Origin: Echinostoma caproni
Taxonomy: Eukaryota; Platyhelminthes; Trematoda; Plagiorchiida; Echinostomatidae
Assembly (NCBI GenBank): GCA_900618425.1
Contig: UZAN01039579.1
Location: 76,697 to 140,696, forward strand
Direction: 5' to 3'
DNA length: 64,000 nt
Shown here: piece after piece, positions 45,501-58,178 of the stretch
How positions within the stretch are numbered: position 1 is the stretch's first letter
Layout of the letters: every line of letters starts with the position of its first letter
Notes under the pieces: model-generated
The model's database searches: none
What the model saw: only the letters and a program-made list of their open reading frames with translations
What the model was told of the DNA's origin: nothing
Position numbers and translations under genes: made by a program

Positions 45501-47631
45501 CTCCAGAAAAACCAGCACGTACCTGCCTTAGTTCCACTTTCGATACGGGGTAACTAAAGCTGCTACTAGAAACAGTTTTCTTTATTTTCTCTATGGATGC
45601 TGGAAGAAAAGGTAGTGGAAAGGTAAAGTGGTCCCAGTAGATGACGGACAAGGATTTACGTCAGTGTTCTAAAAATGAACCAACTCCTTAGAGTATTAAG
45701 TTTGGATTAGCTTATTCGAATCGGTTGGAGTCCTGACAGGGACACAAAACGTAAGCATTGCTGAAGAGTCCCGAAGCCAAAGAAACATCTATCCAATGCT
45801 ATTAGTCGGTCATCACAAACATTTCCATCGCATTCAAACTTACTCCGCTTTTGATAAGCTTGGTTCTCTGCATCAGGTTATTTTCCGTATGGTGTTTTCT
45901 CGTCGGTTATTTTGCAAACCATGTTTCAATTTACGTTGATACAGTAAATCATATCTAGGCTAAGGTAGCATCTACCCTTAAAAAAAAAGAACTCTGAGTA
46001 TCGAGTGTTCCATGAATTATTCTCACCAGAGCAGTATAGGCAAATAATTGACCGCCAAATACAGGATGAAAACTTCAAGGTCAATTTTGACGCTGACGAT
46101 ACAAATGTCTCATTTTGTTCAAATCGGATCCTTTAGTTCCAGTTTGAATTGATTAAACGTACAATTCTAAAAGGCATGGCAGATGGAAGATTGGCGTTTA
46201 TCAAATGATGCAAAAGTCGAGAAATTCCAAAATGAAAATAAAATGAATAAAAAACGCTTTAATCGAAACACATTGCATTCTATCAAGTTCCCCTGATCAG
46301 AGATCTCGTCAGTCTGGGTCATATTTCTCAAATACTAATAGCTAACAACAAGTAATAATATAATATAAAATAATATAATTTCATATATATAATATAATAA
46401 TAATCAATGAAGTCGATATATCTGTCAGAAGACAAATAAACAAAAAGATAGATTTTCAAACGAAACACAGTCGGTTTCTGCTGTAATCAATCTGAAAAGA
46501 AAATTGAATTCAATATAAACAGCTTATAAAAGAAAGATCTTGTGCTTAGCAATAATGTATCTTTCTCTTTTCCAAGTAAATACCTTTTTCACAAAATATG
46601 TTTAATCACCATCGCATGGTTTGAATGGTTGTTCAGTTTTTCGGTCTTATCTATAACGGGTCAAGTGATAAATTGCGTTTGGTGTCACAGCACACATATT
46701 TGATCGAGGGTTTTCAAAGAACTATACAGAGAAACTCAGCTGTTATGTATTTTGAATCGTTTCACTTCTCTGTTTTTCTACGGAAAATTTTATCTACCAT
46801 TACTTAAGGATTACCAGTTTCAGAAAGCTGCAGACACGAAACAGAGTGTCGTTTAGACGGGATTCTTTTCAAATCGCTCCAAACAAGCTGTTACTTACGG
46901 TGAACACCGCACATGTTACAACCTTGCAAGGCCGGATATTTGTCGCTATGCACATACAGTTTGCGGGTATTTTAAAAAAGATGCAACGCCTACAAAACTC
47001 ACAAAACAGCTGAAATTTTATTCGGTGAGTAAAACATCGATTGACAACAACTGTAATTCTGGTTTTCTAATAATGTTAATATGTTTAGTACCAGGAGGCC
47101 CCTTACGGTATCCCATAATTTATGCCGGGGCATCACAGGTTAATATCCTAGCCTACTAGTCCCGGCAAATCGATTGTTTATCACCCCAAAAATGTTCTTA
47201 TGGTTAGCTAACCAAACTCCATTGAATATCATTCTCAATGAAAGATCTCTTCTCTACTGGCCCCAATACCGCTAATGAGAGAAACGTAATAACACGTTTT
47301 GTGGTTTAGTTGAGAACGGATATTAGCGTTATTCTCGGTGAAAGTTACTATTTGCATTGAGTAACATCAGTTTATCTAACTTCATATCCCTATGGTCACA
47401 AACACCACAATATGTGATCAGCCTTCTTCCGGTTCCTGTTGTCAACGCTCATCACCGGGTGAATATCTATCAACCACGTCCATGAATCAGTCACCTGGTA
47501 AAATACAACATTTAAATCGTTTCATATCATTTTCAGCATGCTAAACTCCACTTATTGTAATACAAATGACATTGAAGTCCCATGACAATTAGGCTTCCTA
47601 ATGTTCTTTAATCTAATGCATGATCATCTAA
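42549..47631. other. Unannotated AT-rich stretch
   Basis: No gene recognised in about 5 kb. Short TGT/TTG repeats lie at 45,267-45,288. An AT-rich simple repeat (TAATATAATA-like) lies at 46,350-46,405. Frames such as 44361-44657 (plus) and 44207-44539 (minus) overlap and are unrecognised. Confidence 0.4.
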
Positions 47632-47979
47632 TCTCCTGAGACCGACGTATGCCACACAATCCATCATTCTCGTGCACAATGCGAAAGGTTATGCGGTATC
47701 ATTTGCGACCCGGGCAAATGTGTGACTAGAAATAATTTGACCGTTTATTTCGCACCCGACAGTTCTATTGTGGCACTGACAGCGTTTTTATTTGATTCAA
47801 ATACCAAAAGGTTCAATGCACCATTCTCCGTATTAGTGCATTTCAACTGGTCAGGCGTGCGGTGTCATGATATCACGTCACTGATTGATGCCAAGTATAA
47901 TCGCAATCGCTTTATGTTTATGTGGAACCCGTTTTTCAATTCCGTTGGACGCAGCTGTGCAATAAATCCGCAGAGATAA
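47632..47979 (+). other. Unrecognised cysteine-rich open frame, possible exon
   Basis: The frame is open from the stop at 47,629 to the stop ending at 47,979, 115 codons. The first 30 residues hold regularly spaced cysteines (C-x9-C-x3-C-x3-C-x4-C) in CHTIHHSRAQCERLCGIICD and PGKCV, followed by a mixed, non-repetitive sequence. A CTCCTGAG before codon 4 could serve as a splice acceptor. In AT-rich DNA a frame of this length arises fairly often by chance, so support is weak. I recognise no domain. Confidence 0.2.
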
Positions 47980-48918
47980 AATGTAGCCAGAACTATTCTT
48001 ATACCAACCTCCAAGTAGCCCAGTCGTAACACAGCATACCGAAAAGAAAGCGTTATCAAGTAATTTAAAAAATGAGGGGTTTGTATGTGTTTGGTTTACG
48101 GCGATCCCAGATCACGCTTTTACGCGCATGGACCGATGGGAATTAAATAACGAAATACTACCACCGAGAGTTGACAACAGTTAACACATAAAACAATTTC
48201 AGGCAAACATTAATGATAATGCGGTAAAATTGATTTTCGGCAGGAAACCCATGGCAAAGGATCATCTCGTTACAATATGCTGAGTGAATCACTCTGTGTG
48301 TACCCTTGGTTCTTCCGTTTCATCTTCGTCCACAACAAGCATTACTATGGTCGAAAACGATAACTTTCATAGAAACCCTTTTCTTTCTGTTCTCACCACA
48401 AGCAAAACACCTTCAGTCGAATTCTGATCTAAGGGAAACGTCGCACGACTTTGTACGATACCTGTAGTTAGCTTCGCCTAATCATATTCTCACATGTTTA
48501 GATCAGTTTAGAGAAACCTAATATTAGATAACGCATGGTTTATCTGACTTAACACGGTGACAAGTGTATACAAAATATGCCAGAAATACACATGATATAC
48601 ATACAAAACCACTTTGGCACAGTCAACATTATAGAGTTCGTTCAACCGGGTAGTCGATTGCCTTGTGATAGGACAAATCGTTCGGGACACGTGATTGATG
48701 ATGCCTTTCCCAACGCTACATGAATCAGATTCATACAAATAAAATTGATTTGGTAACAGGTAATTCTAACCCATAAATGATTCACCAATATGCTATCATT
48801 TTAGCTAACATCCTTTCAAGTGATTTGAACTTGGTTTGTTCATCCCTGCATACCTCACCAGAACGCTCATTCCGTGCAGAGTATTGTTGCAAAACAGTTC
48901 CTTTTCTTCCAATCTTGG
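47980..48918. other. Unannotated AT-rich stretch
   Basis: I see no gene or named repeat. A 76-codon minus-strand frame (48508-48738) is unrecognised. Confidence 0.4.
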
Positions 48919-49320
48919 TTACACCATGAAATTACTGATATTTCTTAAGTTTTCACCCAACTCTACTAATGACTCCAAATGTAGAAACAGATGCGATGTT
49001 GCTTTAATATTTCGCTGGCTCTTTTGTAATACCTTGAAACATTTCAAGCAGTGACCACAAACCATCCATTCAGAAACACATTTGATTTTCTTGCACAGAC
49101 AGAATAATTTTGCCCAATCGCTGCCCAAAGCTAGCATCTCACACTTATTTGCAACGGTCGCAAACATTTTCCAGTATCGACCACCAGCTATGAATTTCTC
49201 TGATCTCAAATATGCACAAAATGTGGTCCACAACACCCCACATCTCAAGATGTTGATGACACGAGTGACATTCCGTTGCCACACACAACGGCCTCCACAC
49301 TGATACCGTACCGGCGGCAT
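48919..49320 (-). other. Unrecognised 133-codon open frame
   Basis: It starts at ATG in a reasonable context (GAAGGATGC) and is open for 133 codons. It is cysteine-rich, with LFCLCKKIKC and CGHCLKCF clusters that look faintly like metal-binding pairs. No signal peptide or known domain is visible. The plus strand has two shorter frames over the same bases, so coding direction is not settled. It could be a chance frame, a small gene or an old element. Confidence 0.2.
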
Positions 49321-49514
49321 CCTTCAGGAACCATAGTTGGTGAGAGCGTTTCATAAATCTGAGCTATTTTTTCTTCGGTGACATAAGTTTTTTTTATGGA
49401 GCGACCTATTTCTGTTTTATTCAGATATCAAGAAACACCATTTTTATGGTTCCCCTGTTTGAACTCGTTACTAATCCGCTGAATTCATAAATCACTAAAA
49501 GGCTACGCACGTCG

Positions 49515-49552
49515 ACGTCACCCCCACTAATGCATCACAAATCAGAGGAAGC
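49515..49552. repeat. 38-bp block repeated across the assembly gap (left copy)
   Basis: ACGTCACCCCCACTAATGCA and the next 18 bases end exactly at the first N. The identical 38 bases begin exactly after the last N at 50,106. Confidence 0.9.
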
Positions 49553-50105
49553 NNNNNNNNNNNNNNNNNNNNNNNNNNNNNNNNNNNNNNNNNNNNNNNN
49601 NNNNNNNNNNNNNNNNNNNNNNNNNNNNNNNNNNNNNNNNNNNNNNNNNNNNNNNNNNNNNNNNNNNNNNNNNNNNNNNNNNNNNNNNNNNNNNNNNNNN
49701 NNNNNNNNNNNNNNNNNNNNNNNNNNNNNNNNNNNNNNNNNNNNNNNNNNNNNNNNNNNNNNNNNNNNNNNNNNNNNNNNNNNNNNNNNNNNNNNNNNNN
49801 NNNNNNNNNNNNNNNNNNNNNNNNNNNNNNNNNNNNNNNNNNNNNNNNNNNNNNNNNNNNNNNNNNNNNNNNNNNNNNNNNNNNNNNNNNNNNNNNNNNN
49901 NNNNNNNNNNNNNNNNNNNNNNNNNNNNNNNNNNNNNNNNNNNNNNNNNNNNNNNNNNNNNNNNNNNNNNNNNNNNNNNNNNNNNNNNNNNNNNNNNNNN
50001 NNNNNNNNNNNNNNNNNNNNNNNNNNNNNNNNNNNNNNNNNNNNNNNNNNNNNNNNNNNNNNNNNNNNNNNNNNNNNNNNNNNNNNNNNNNNNNNNNNNN
50101 NNNNN
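49553..50105. other. Assembly gap, 553 unresolved bases
   Basis: All N. Both sides carry the same 38-bp block directly at the gap edge, so the gap is either a false gap between overlapping contig ends or lies in a tandem repeat. Confidence 0.99.
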
Positions 50106-50143
50106 ACGTCACCCCCACTAATGCATCACAAATCAGAGGAAGC
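50106..50143. repeat. 38-bp block repeated across the assembly gap (right copy)
   Basis: Identical to 49,515-49,552, offset 591 bp in window coordinates, abutting the last N. Confidence 0.9.
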
Positions 50144-53100
50144 AACACTTCCCAATGAAGAAGTTAGGGTTTTGATCAAAGTAGGACGGTTTTGTCTAGC
50201 AAATGATGCTACCCTAGCATAAAGCGACCTTGAAGCTACTGATATAAGCAAACAAGCGGTAGTTTATAACAGAGTTTGAATTTTTCATTATTTGTGGATT
50301 CTCGTGTTGATTGATATGCGAAGCATCACATCGCATGTTGGTGAACACGCAGACATGCCAAGTGTATGGGCATCAATACAGTAAAGTACGTTGTAACTGC
50401 CTCAGGGGCAAATAATACAGTCATGCTTTATGAATTTGTCCACTACGGCCAGTCCTGACAAACTCGCATTGGTTCCACCAGTTCGCAATTACCCAAGTAA
50501 CTATCGGTTATACGAAGAAACCTGTGGATGCAACACACGTGCATTGAGGTACAGTGGCATAAATAGTGCAATACTAAGTGTTACCTTTATCTTGCATTTG
50601 GGCTCTGAAGTGACAAAAGCGGACAAATGCTCGTACGTGTAAACAAAAACGGTGGCGGGAACTGTGAATGTTATATTGTGCAAAGCGGGACAAGGTAAAA
50701 CACATGCAATCATTCGTCGGTTTTCATGTAACGCATTCGAACTTGCAGCTAAGTGATGGATGGACAAAAAAAAACGAATGTTGTTGACGTTGTCGATATA
50801 TATTCGTACACATGGCCACACTATACTTCTTGGATATTGTCCTAAACGGAAAGAACAATATGAATTCTACCTTACGTGTATACCAGAGATGTATGCATTC
50901 ATTGTGAACTATTATATTTTTATATTGCTGAACGGAGATTGAATAATACATTTTGGTTGAAAACAATGTTCTTCGTGTTTTTCACAATTGTTTGTAGCAA
51001 CATCTAATCTCGTTTTTTGGAATACTAATCAATTCCTGTTCACGGAACCATGTGTGGCGTGAGAGTCAAAACTGCTACGGATTCGGAGAACTTAACCGCA
51101 ATAAAATTGCAAAAACGGATATAAACCGAAGGCTACAAAAAGTTGCCAAAAAGAATCATTTAGAAAGAACAAACAATTATCAAAGGCATATATTTTCGCA
51201 CTGCTTGTGTTACATTAAGTCTTTATTGGTGCAAAAACAGTCACAGCTCAACTTCCATACATTTAAATAACAAATCAGGCTATCGTTCGTTTTAAAAATA
51301 CTTTATCTTTGTTCAAATTGTGTGAGAGAATGCGGAAATCATTCAGTTAATTCGGAAACTAGCATGTGTGCATGAGTTTCAAAGCTCACCTGTTCAAACA
51401 TAGCAGGACAAAACTACTGATAAGATACATTCTTTTCATCGACATGCTTGTCTGAAGTTTATCGTGTGTAACAACGGTAATTATGCAAAGGGTAAATCTA
51501 GTACAATTTTAAGTTTTTATTGTTTCTGCTGATCGCAGATGGAAATCCGATCAGCAGTACGAATTACAATCATGTCTTAATTATTACTCCTAATGAGGAA
51601 GAGAACATCTGCTTCTTCCTCTGCATGATCAAAGTCGGGCTGAGTTTTGAGGTCATTACACGTGTTTAAAAAGTGCTAAAGAAAAATTGGTTGTCATGGT
51701 TAATTCCCAGAACATTCATTAAGGGAATATACGTTGCTTCTAATTTGCTGCTGCATTCCGAAAATGAGGAACCTTTTCTTCCCAACCAAAAAAACTGTAT
51801 CAACATGTAACAAGTGGTTCTAGCAATGCAAGAAGATGCGTCAAGGAAAGCGATATCCGGATATGTTCAACCGTATACCTGGATGGTTTAAAAAACAGAA
51901 TGCCTATGGTCATCCATGAAGATGGAAAGCTAGAGGTATGCCCCCAGCGGAAATCGTTGATCAAAAGGGTTTGGGAACTACGCGAGATTAATATAATACA
52001 GAACATGACATTATCTAATAGAACGATTCATTCAGTTAGTCTTAGATAAATACTAAAAACGCGGCAACCGAACTAAACATAAAATACGTTTGACCAGATT
52101 CTATCAATAATAAAGCCCTTTATAAATGTTTCCAGCGAAGCGCACAAAATGTAAAATGTCTGAAGTGAATGCTCCTTAGTAATGAATATGCATACTTAAA
52201 TTATTGAATGCTGAAAGAGCATTCGTGCAACGATGAGAAATGTATTTATAAGCATTGTTTTTCTTTTTTATCTGAAATGGATTTTCACAAGCATTTGTAT
52301 TCAAATGGCCTATGTAGGCTTTTATGCATACGTCGCAGTTACAAATATTTATCTATCGTAATGGTGAATTAAATGTTTAAACTCACAAAACGTTTAACGT
52401 GAAAACTTTCACTGAAATTCGGGTTACACACATACAATGTCTGATATAATTCGGCAGCAACCTGTTCCTTGCTACTCAGGATTTGTGTCTGGCAGGATAC
52501 TTGAGAGTTCGTATAACTGGCAATACGAGAGGGAAATGTCATAAGTTCAGGAGTGTGTGCATGGATCGGAAGAACGAGAATCTTTGGGATAGTCATGTGA
52601 TTGTCATGACTGTGAAAAATAGACCAGCGCAATGCAGTTGATCATTTACGGAATCACTCTTTTATGTACCCAAGTATCTTTCAGACAAAAGTAATATGCA
52701 TCATTGTATAAAAACTTTAAATGAAACTATTTGAATAGGTTATTGCTTGATATTATAGGGTTATGCAATTTGACCGGTCAATGTAAAGACAACAGTTTGT
52801 AATTTCCTTCTCAAATCGTGTCCATGATGAATGCGAAATCAGCAATCTGTACTGAATGTCGCAGCTGTGTGTTGTAATTCAGACAGATACATTTTGGTGC
52901 TAAACTGCGGAATCCGATTTGATTTGATTGTGTATTTTTAAGTGGATCAGTCTTTTAATTTTTAAACTTCTCGAAAAAAATAGAATAAGAAGTACACTAT
53001 ACCTAGGCCAAAAGCGCATTGGTATTTGTAGAGCAAGTTCAGAATAAAATGTTGTTATCTTGCGAAATATTTATAGTTTTAGGAAACAAAACAGCCGTTT

Positions 53101-56100
53101 GTTTTCGCCTTCAGTTAATTGTCTGAATCGGATAATCACAGAATGCGAGTAAACGGGAATTTAGGAAAACCAGAGAAACAAATATACCTTGAACGACCGC
53201 TGAACCTGGTAAAATGTAACATGGTTGTTGCAGCATCAAAACACCTAACGGTCTCGTTTGATTGGAATTTAGGCCCATTTACCAAATGTTTCGATTTTTC
53301 GACTTACTAGCGATGATAAATCACTGAAAGTAAAATACAACTGTCTAAACAACTGAAATCAGTTGAAAAAATTAAGAAAAACACGGAAATTTTCTCATGG
53401 TTCAATGGGCTCTGCAGTGCTTGTAAAGATAACTGCTTAATGATTAACTAATTAGTCATCATTTCTGATTCTGTCATTGTTATTTCGAAGAGAGATAAGC
53501 TCTTCAAACTTCCTTTCGGATGAAATAAACACTGGTAAATAGTTGATAGGCGTGATATAAAGTAATCGAAGAGCATTAGGGATCGTCGAAACATCTTTGC
53601 TCATGGACCAAAGTAATAAATTAAATAAGTGCCCGTGTTCTTTGCTTTGTGACCATGTATCCATCGAAACGTCGTACAATTGTTCCGAAGTTTGACATAA
53701 CTTTGGGTCAACACTGACAATCGATTTAAAATAGGCAGAGTATAAATAACTCCACGCACATCATGAACACTACTCGTGTTTGGTATATTTCAGCAGACGG
53801 TATCTCTTTGGCCGAATGCACTTTGAAGCTTGTGCAATCAACGAACCTCCACAACGGTTTCATCAGTATCTAATCTAGCAAACCTCCTCGAATTTAGTTA
53901 ATCCGAATGAGCATCCCAATAAGACTAGTCAGAGGGGAAAAGCAGAACAGACTTGCTCTCTTACTGTCAAAACCAACTGAGTAAATTCAAGTGCTTTCAA
54001 ACAATCTATCGAGTTATTTGCCAAAAGCTAGGAATAATTCATCTAGCCGAGATTCGGGGTTTTCTTTGGAATATATTTATTTCACGCATTGCAGTGAACA
54101 GCTTTTGCGGTCACAAAATCGATTTGCAACCTTTTTATATTTGTACATCATTGGTTCTTGCAGGTGTGTGGTTGGTCGGTGCACTGGTACCTATCTATTG
54201 ATTACCGTGCATATTGTCTGCCATTCACAAACCCCTTGATCAGAAGAGACGACAAACGTACCGTTCCTGTATGACCAGTAATGTCGGTAAACCATAGAAT
54301 TATGGTTCGCTACGTTCGCAGTAACCGTTCTTTTAATGTAATGCCCGTGGGCCGTCAGTTGTGCCCAACAATGTGAATCTAAAGTTGTTAAACATGCTGT
54401 CATCGAGTAAAAATTTACATATTATTTGCACATCATAGTTCGTTTTTTGAGTATCAGTGATTTTGGATCCCACTTAGAAAGGACAACTCACACCAATCAC
54501 GATGTCCAATGGTCAGATTAAATAACTGCATACAGTATAATAGTTTTTTTTGTATAACTCATTGAAGGAACCCTTTGAAGTTATAATCACTTTCTCCAAG
54601 AAAAATAACATTATGACAGTCGACTGGGATCTTTTAATATTTTTTCTTTGGAAAACAATGTTCGTTTCACAGAAGAGCAAGGCAATTATTAAATATAAAA
54701 TAATGTTTTGCACAATATTCGAACACTTCCGGTTGTGAGACAATTACTTCAGAAATGTCGATGATACGGCTTTGAGCATTCAATCCAGTCCTAGTCTACA
54801 TTGAATTTTCACTTCGCTTCTCATTACTATAAACGATATTGTGTTGTACGTCGGTTTTTTTGATGACATACTGTTGATCATTCCACTTGCCAAATCAACC
54901 AAAGCGGCGTTAGATGGACTGATTTTCTTCCATAAATCCTCCTATCATGTATGAGAGCGTGGTAAAACAATGATCGTATTGGTTGGCTATTCATGTTAAA
55001 CGGCTTCCAAATGCAGTCAAATAATTTCTAATCAGGATCATACAAATGAAATCTCGGCAGCACTGTTCCTATTACGGTAAGCGTCTAAGAACTTGAAAAA
55101 GGAAAGAATTAAAAACAATCAACGTTGTTCACGGAAGCCCTGACGCTAAACTTCTGACCAACAGGTTCCATGCATTGGTGGAGCGAGCGAAATCACTGGA
55201 AGGTTTGGCGGACGGGTAGGCTGATAGTGATATGAACACCCGTTTTTGAAAAAGATGATACTTGTGGACTATAGCTAAGCTAATTTTTAGTTCTGATTTA
55301 TTCACCTAACTAAAGGTATCACAGATTTCGAGATAACACCATCCTTAAATTTGCTTGCACTAAATCCTAAACGTTCAACGAATGTGTGCGAAACCGTCGG
55401 AGTGGGCAAAAGAAGGCAGCTGTGTGCGCATACACACGAACGCTGGTCAAAAGCCACTCGGGTTGTGAATGAAGGCTGCACAAACAATTCAACCCTCAAG
55501 CAGTTGGACAAGACACCTGCGTCCTTAACAGAGGACAGAGTGGTCGGATTGGCGTTTTGCTCCGCAGGTCAATCGAACAGCACCGACTAGTGTTGGATTT
55601 TCAAGCTTCAAATAAACACTTGATAACAGATACAGATACCATCGCAATAAGACAATAAAACACTTGCTATAAGAGAAAAGTAAGGTCAGTGTCACAGTTT
55701 CTTAGGCGGGAAAGTCATGTATTTGAGAAATGATTTCAAATGTGTGCTTTGGATGCACAAGAAATATTTCACCTTCTTTTGCAAGCACGAGCTAAAACAA
55801 CAGAGTGATTCCATTGGTAAACAGCATTCAACCAGACATTTGTGTTCTGTATTCAAATATAATTTTAGTTTTTTTGTCGAAACACAATCATACGTTTTTG
55901 AACTGGATCATTTGCATTGGCAAGACTCATCCCCGTTACAACGGTTGATTAGTGATTCACCAATTCCAGGGCCAACGCCTGATTGGACAAGCCGTAAAGT
56001 TTTTGACTGAAACCAGTACTCCGCACATACATAGTTAACCACCAACCCGCTGATTACATTGTTTGATTAATTGTTTGATGAAAATGATTTCCTCTACACT

Positions 56101-57947
56101 CCAAACAACTGCTCCGGTTGCACTGCAGCTTTACCCGAAAAAAGATGACCACAATGGTCGAGTAGTTCATCGGAAATATAGGGCGATACTTTTTATTCCA
56201 GGTGAAAGATTCTAACGAAATTCACCATAGCTCTGAACATCAAAACAAAATTGTTTTGATGGAAACACAATTTAAATTGTTTCATTTTTCTTCTTTCTTT
56301 ATTTCAATGCAGTTGTATCATTGCACCCTAGAAAAGAATGCTGTGAAAGGCATTCACCAGAATACTGTGTTTACGAAACGAAAGATAAAATCAAAAATGT
56401 AAGAAATTCAGTTACGAAGAGTCATAAAAATAGACCATCGATTCGTATCAGTGATTTACTAATGATACAACCTAATACATACTAGTAAAAGATTAATTTA
56501 GGTTTGTAAATGTGTGTTACCGATTAAAATACCATTTGAATTAATTTTTTTAAATTTTGTTGATGAAAAATTACGTTCGGACAACTCACACTATAAACAA
56601 GCAATCGATAGTACAAGCATGAAATCAATACCTTAAGATTATATAATTTTATCAAATGCGCAACTGTTGTTTCTACTTATTAGATAATTTCGTTGCATTC
56701 ATTGTTCCCAAATGTAACAAATTGACGTTTGTAACTTATTTAACAAAACATTCTTAATTGACTCTAACATAGTTGGATTCACCATTTCCGAGGTTTAAAC
56801 ATCTACATATTTTGTACGTTTATCACGTTGTCATGGATGTACTCCTTACGAGATGCTATGCATCACTGACACCGAAAATGCATTACGTGTTTACTTCATG
56901 ACAAAGACGCCGGAAATTCGCTATCATTGAGACTTTCATTTATCAGGCAGTATTTGACTTATTGAAACAACCGTTTGCCTATTACAAATATGTTATTTAA
57001 TTGATGGTGAAATTCTCAGGCAACAGTGTACCGTTGCCACTTGAAATTGATTAGGAATTTAAGAAACCAAATTCAAAAAAGAAACATTCATGGCTGCCCA
57101 CAGTAGTTGAGCATTCTTGGCTATCCCTATGTATTTCCATAATATACCTGAATGTTCACGAAAGCCCGGAAACCATTGATGTGAGACAACCATCACTCAT
57201 GCATCTGATCAGTTACCAATAATAATCTGAATGCGTGCGCACTTTTCCGGTCCGCTTAAATCTGCAATCATTTCTAAGCAATCATTTTTATAGAGTCAAC
57301 TATTTTGGTACTAACCCTCAGTCAGAATGCCATGGGAACTGACAGGTTACTCAAATTCACTGAACCAATGCTGCTTGCTTGCGTTATTTTAATAAATAAT
57401 TAAGCAACATTGTTGCCAGGTAAGTTAAAATGACAACTTAAAGAAATTTCATGTGAACCAACAACAGAGCAATGCCAGGCGGTGGTGACGGTGTGAACAC
57501 GCTACGGGTTTGATAACAAACTGATTCCCCAGGGCAGTGTTCATCTTGCGTTAGGTGTACTGAATGGTTTCAACGTTCCATTACCGCTTCATTGTTTTCT
57601 TTGCTCGTATATACGTGGGGGGCGTGTACACCAACTTCTTGTTGTAACGAAACTAAATGCGATACTCATAAAAAATTTGTAAAATGCGTGAATTTCTCTG
57701 GCGTTCAAATCTTTACTGTGCCAGTTTAATCACTAATTCACTCGCGGACATCATAAAGTAACAAATTAGAACTGGATTAACGTTTGATGCCACGCCATTG
57801 TTCGTGCGTTAGTTTAATCATGTTACCTTTTGCATAAAAAAGCAACTAAGAATTTAAGCTTCAATGTTTAAAACTTGCAATTTGAAACCAATTGCCTCCT
57901 ATGCAATCATATTCTGTGCACGGATAACAAATTAATTTGTAACCTGA
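50144..57947. other. Unannotated AT-rich stretch
   Basis: No gene is recognised in about 7.8 kb. A GC-richer patch at 55,370-55,590 with a 79-codon frame is unrecognised, as is the 106-codon minus frame at 50,501-50,821. No tRNA-like, hammerhead or RT signature was found. Confidence 0.4.
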
Positions 57948-58178
57948 TCGGTTGTCAATTGGGGAAAGTCAACTATCATGAGTGGACAGTATCAAGACAC
58001 GGAGTGTGTGCTGATTTGTGCGACTGCAAATACACTGCCGCCCGTCTGGATCTTTCCTAGTGGCATTGACGGACCTACAACGATCGACCTGGGTGAATGT
58101 TTTTCTTCAAGTGCAAACTCTATGTTTATAAAAAACAATATTTATTCCAGTCATATTGGTTTGAAGTCAAACAGTTAA
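57948..58178 (+). pseudogene. Possible pogo/Tigger-type DDE transposase fragment
   Basis: The frame reads GKSTIMSGQYQDTECVLICA, then ATANTLPPVWIFPSGIDGP, to a stop at 58,178. Pogo/jerky-type transposases have a stretch where a 'QVSSGERG..VTVVCA' segment is followed by 'xxAxGxxLPPMFIFP', between the first and second catalytic aspartates. The Leu-Pro-Pro-x-x-Ile-Phe-Pro core and the upstream Cys-Ala fit that pattern. No catalytic aspartate is inside the fragment, terminal repeats are not seen, and the match is short. Alternatives are a chance match or an exon of a domesticated relative. Confidence 0.4.

Noticed and set aside
49495..50222. Long reading frames across the second gap
   Set aside because: Same reason; the short real ends are just the repeated 38-bp block and its neighbours.
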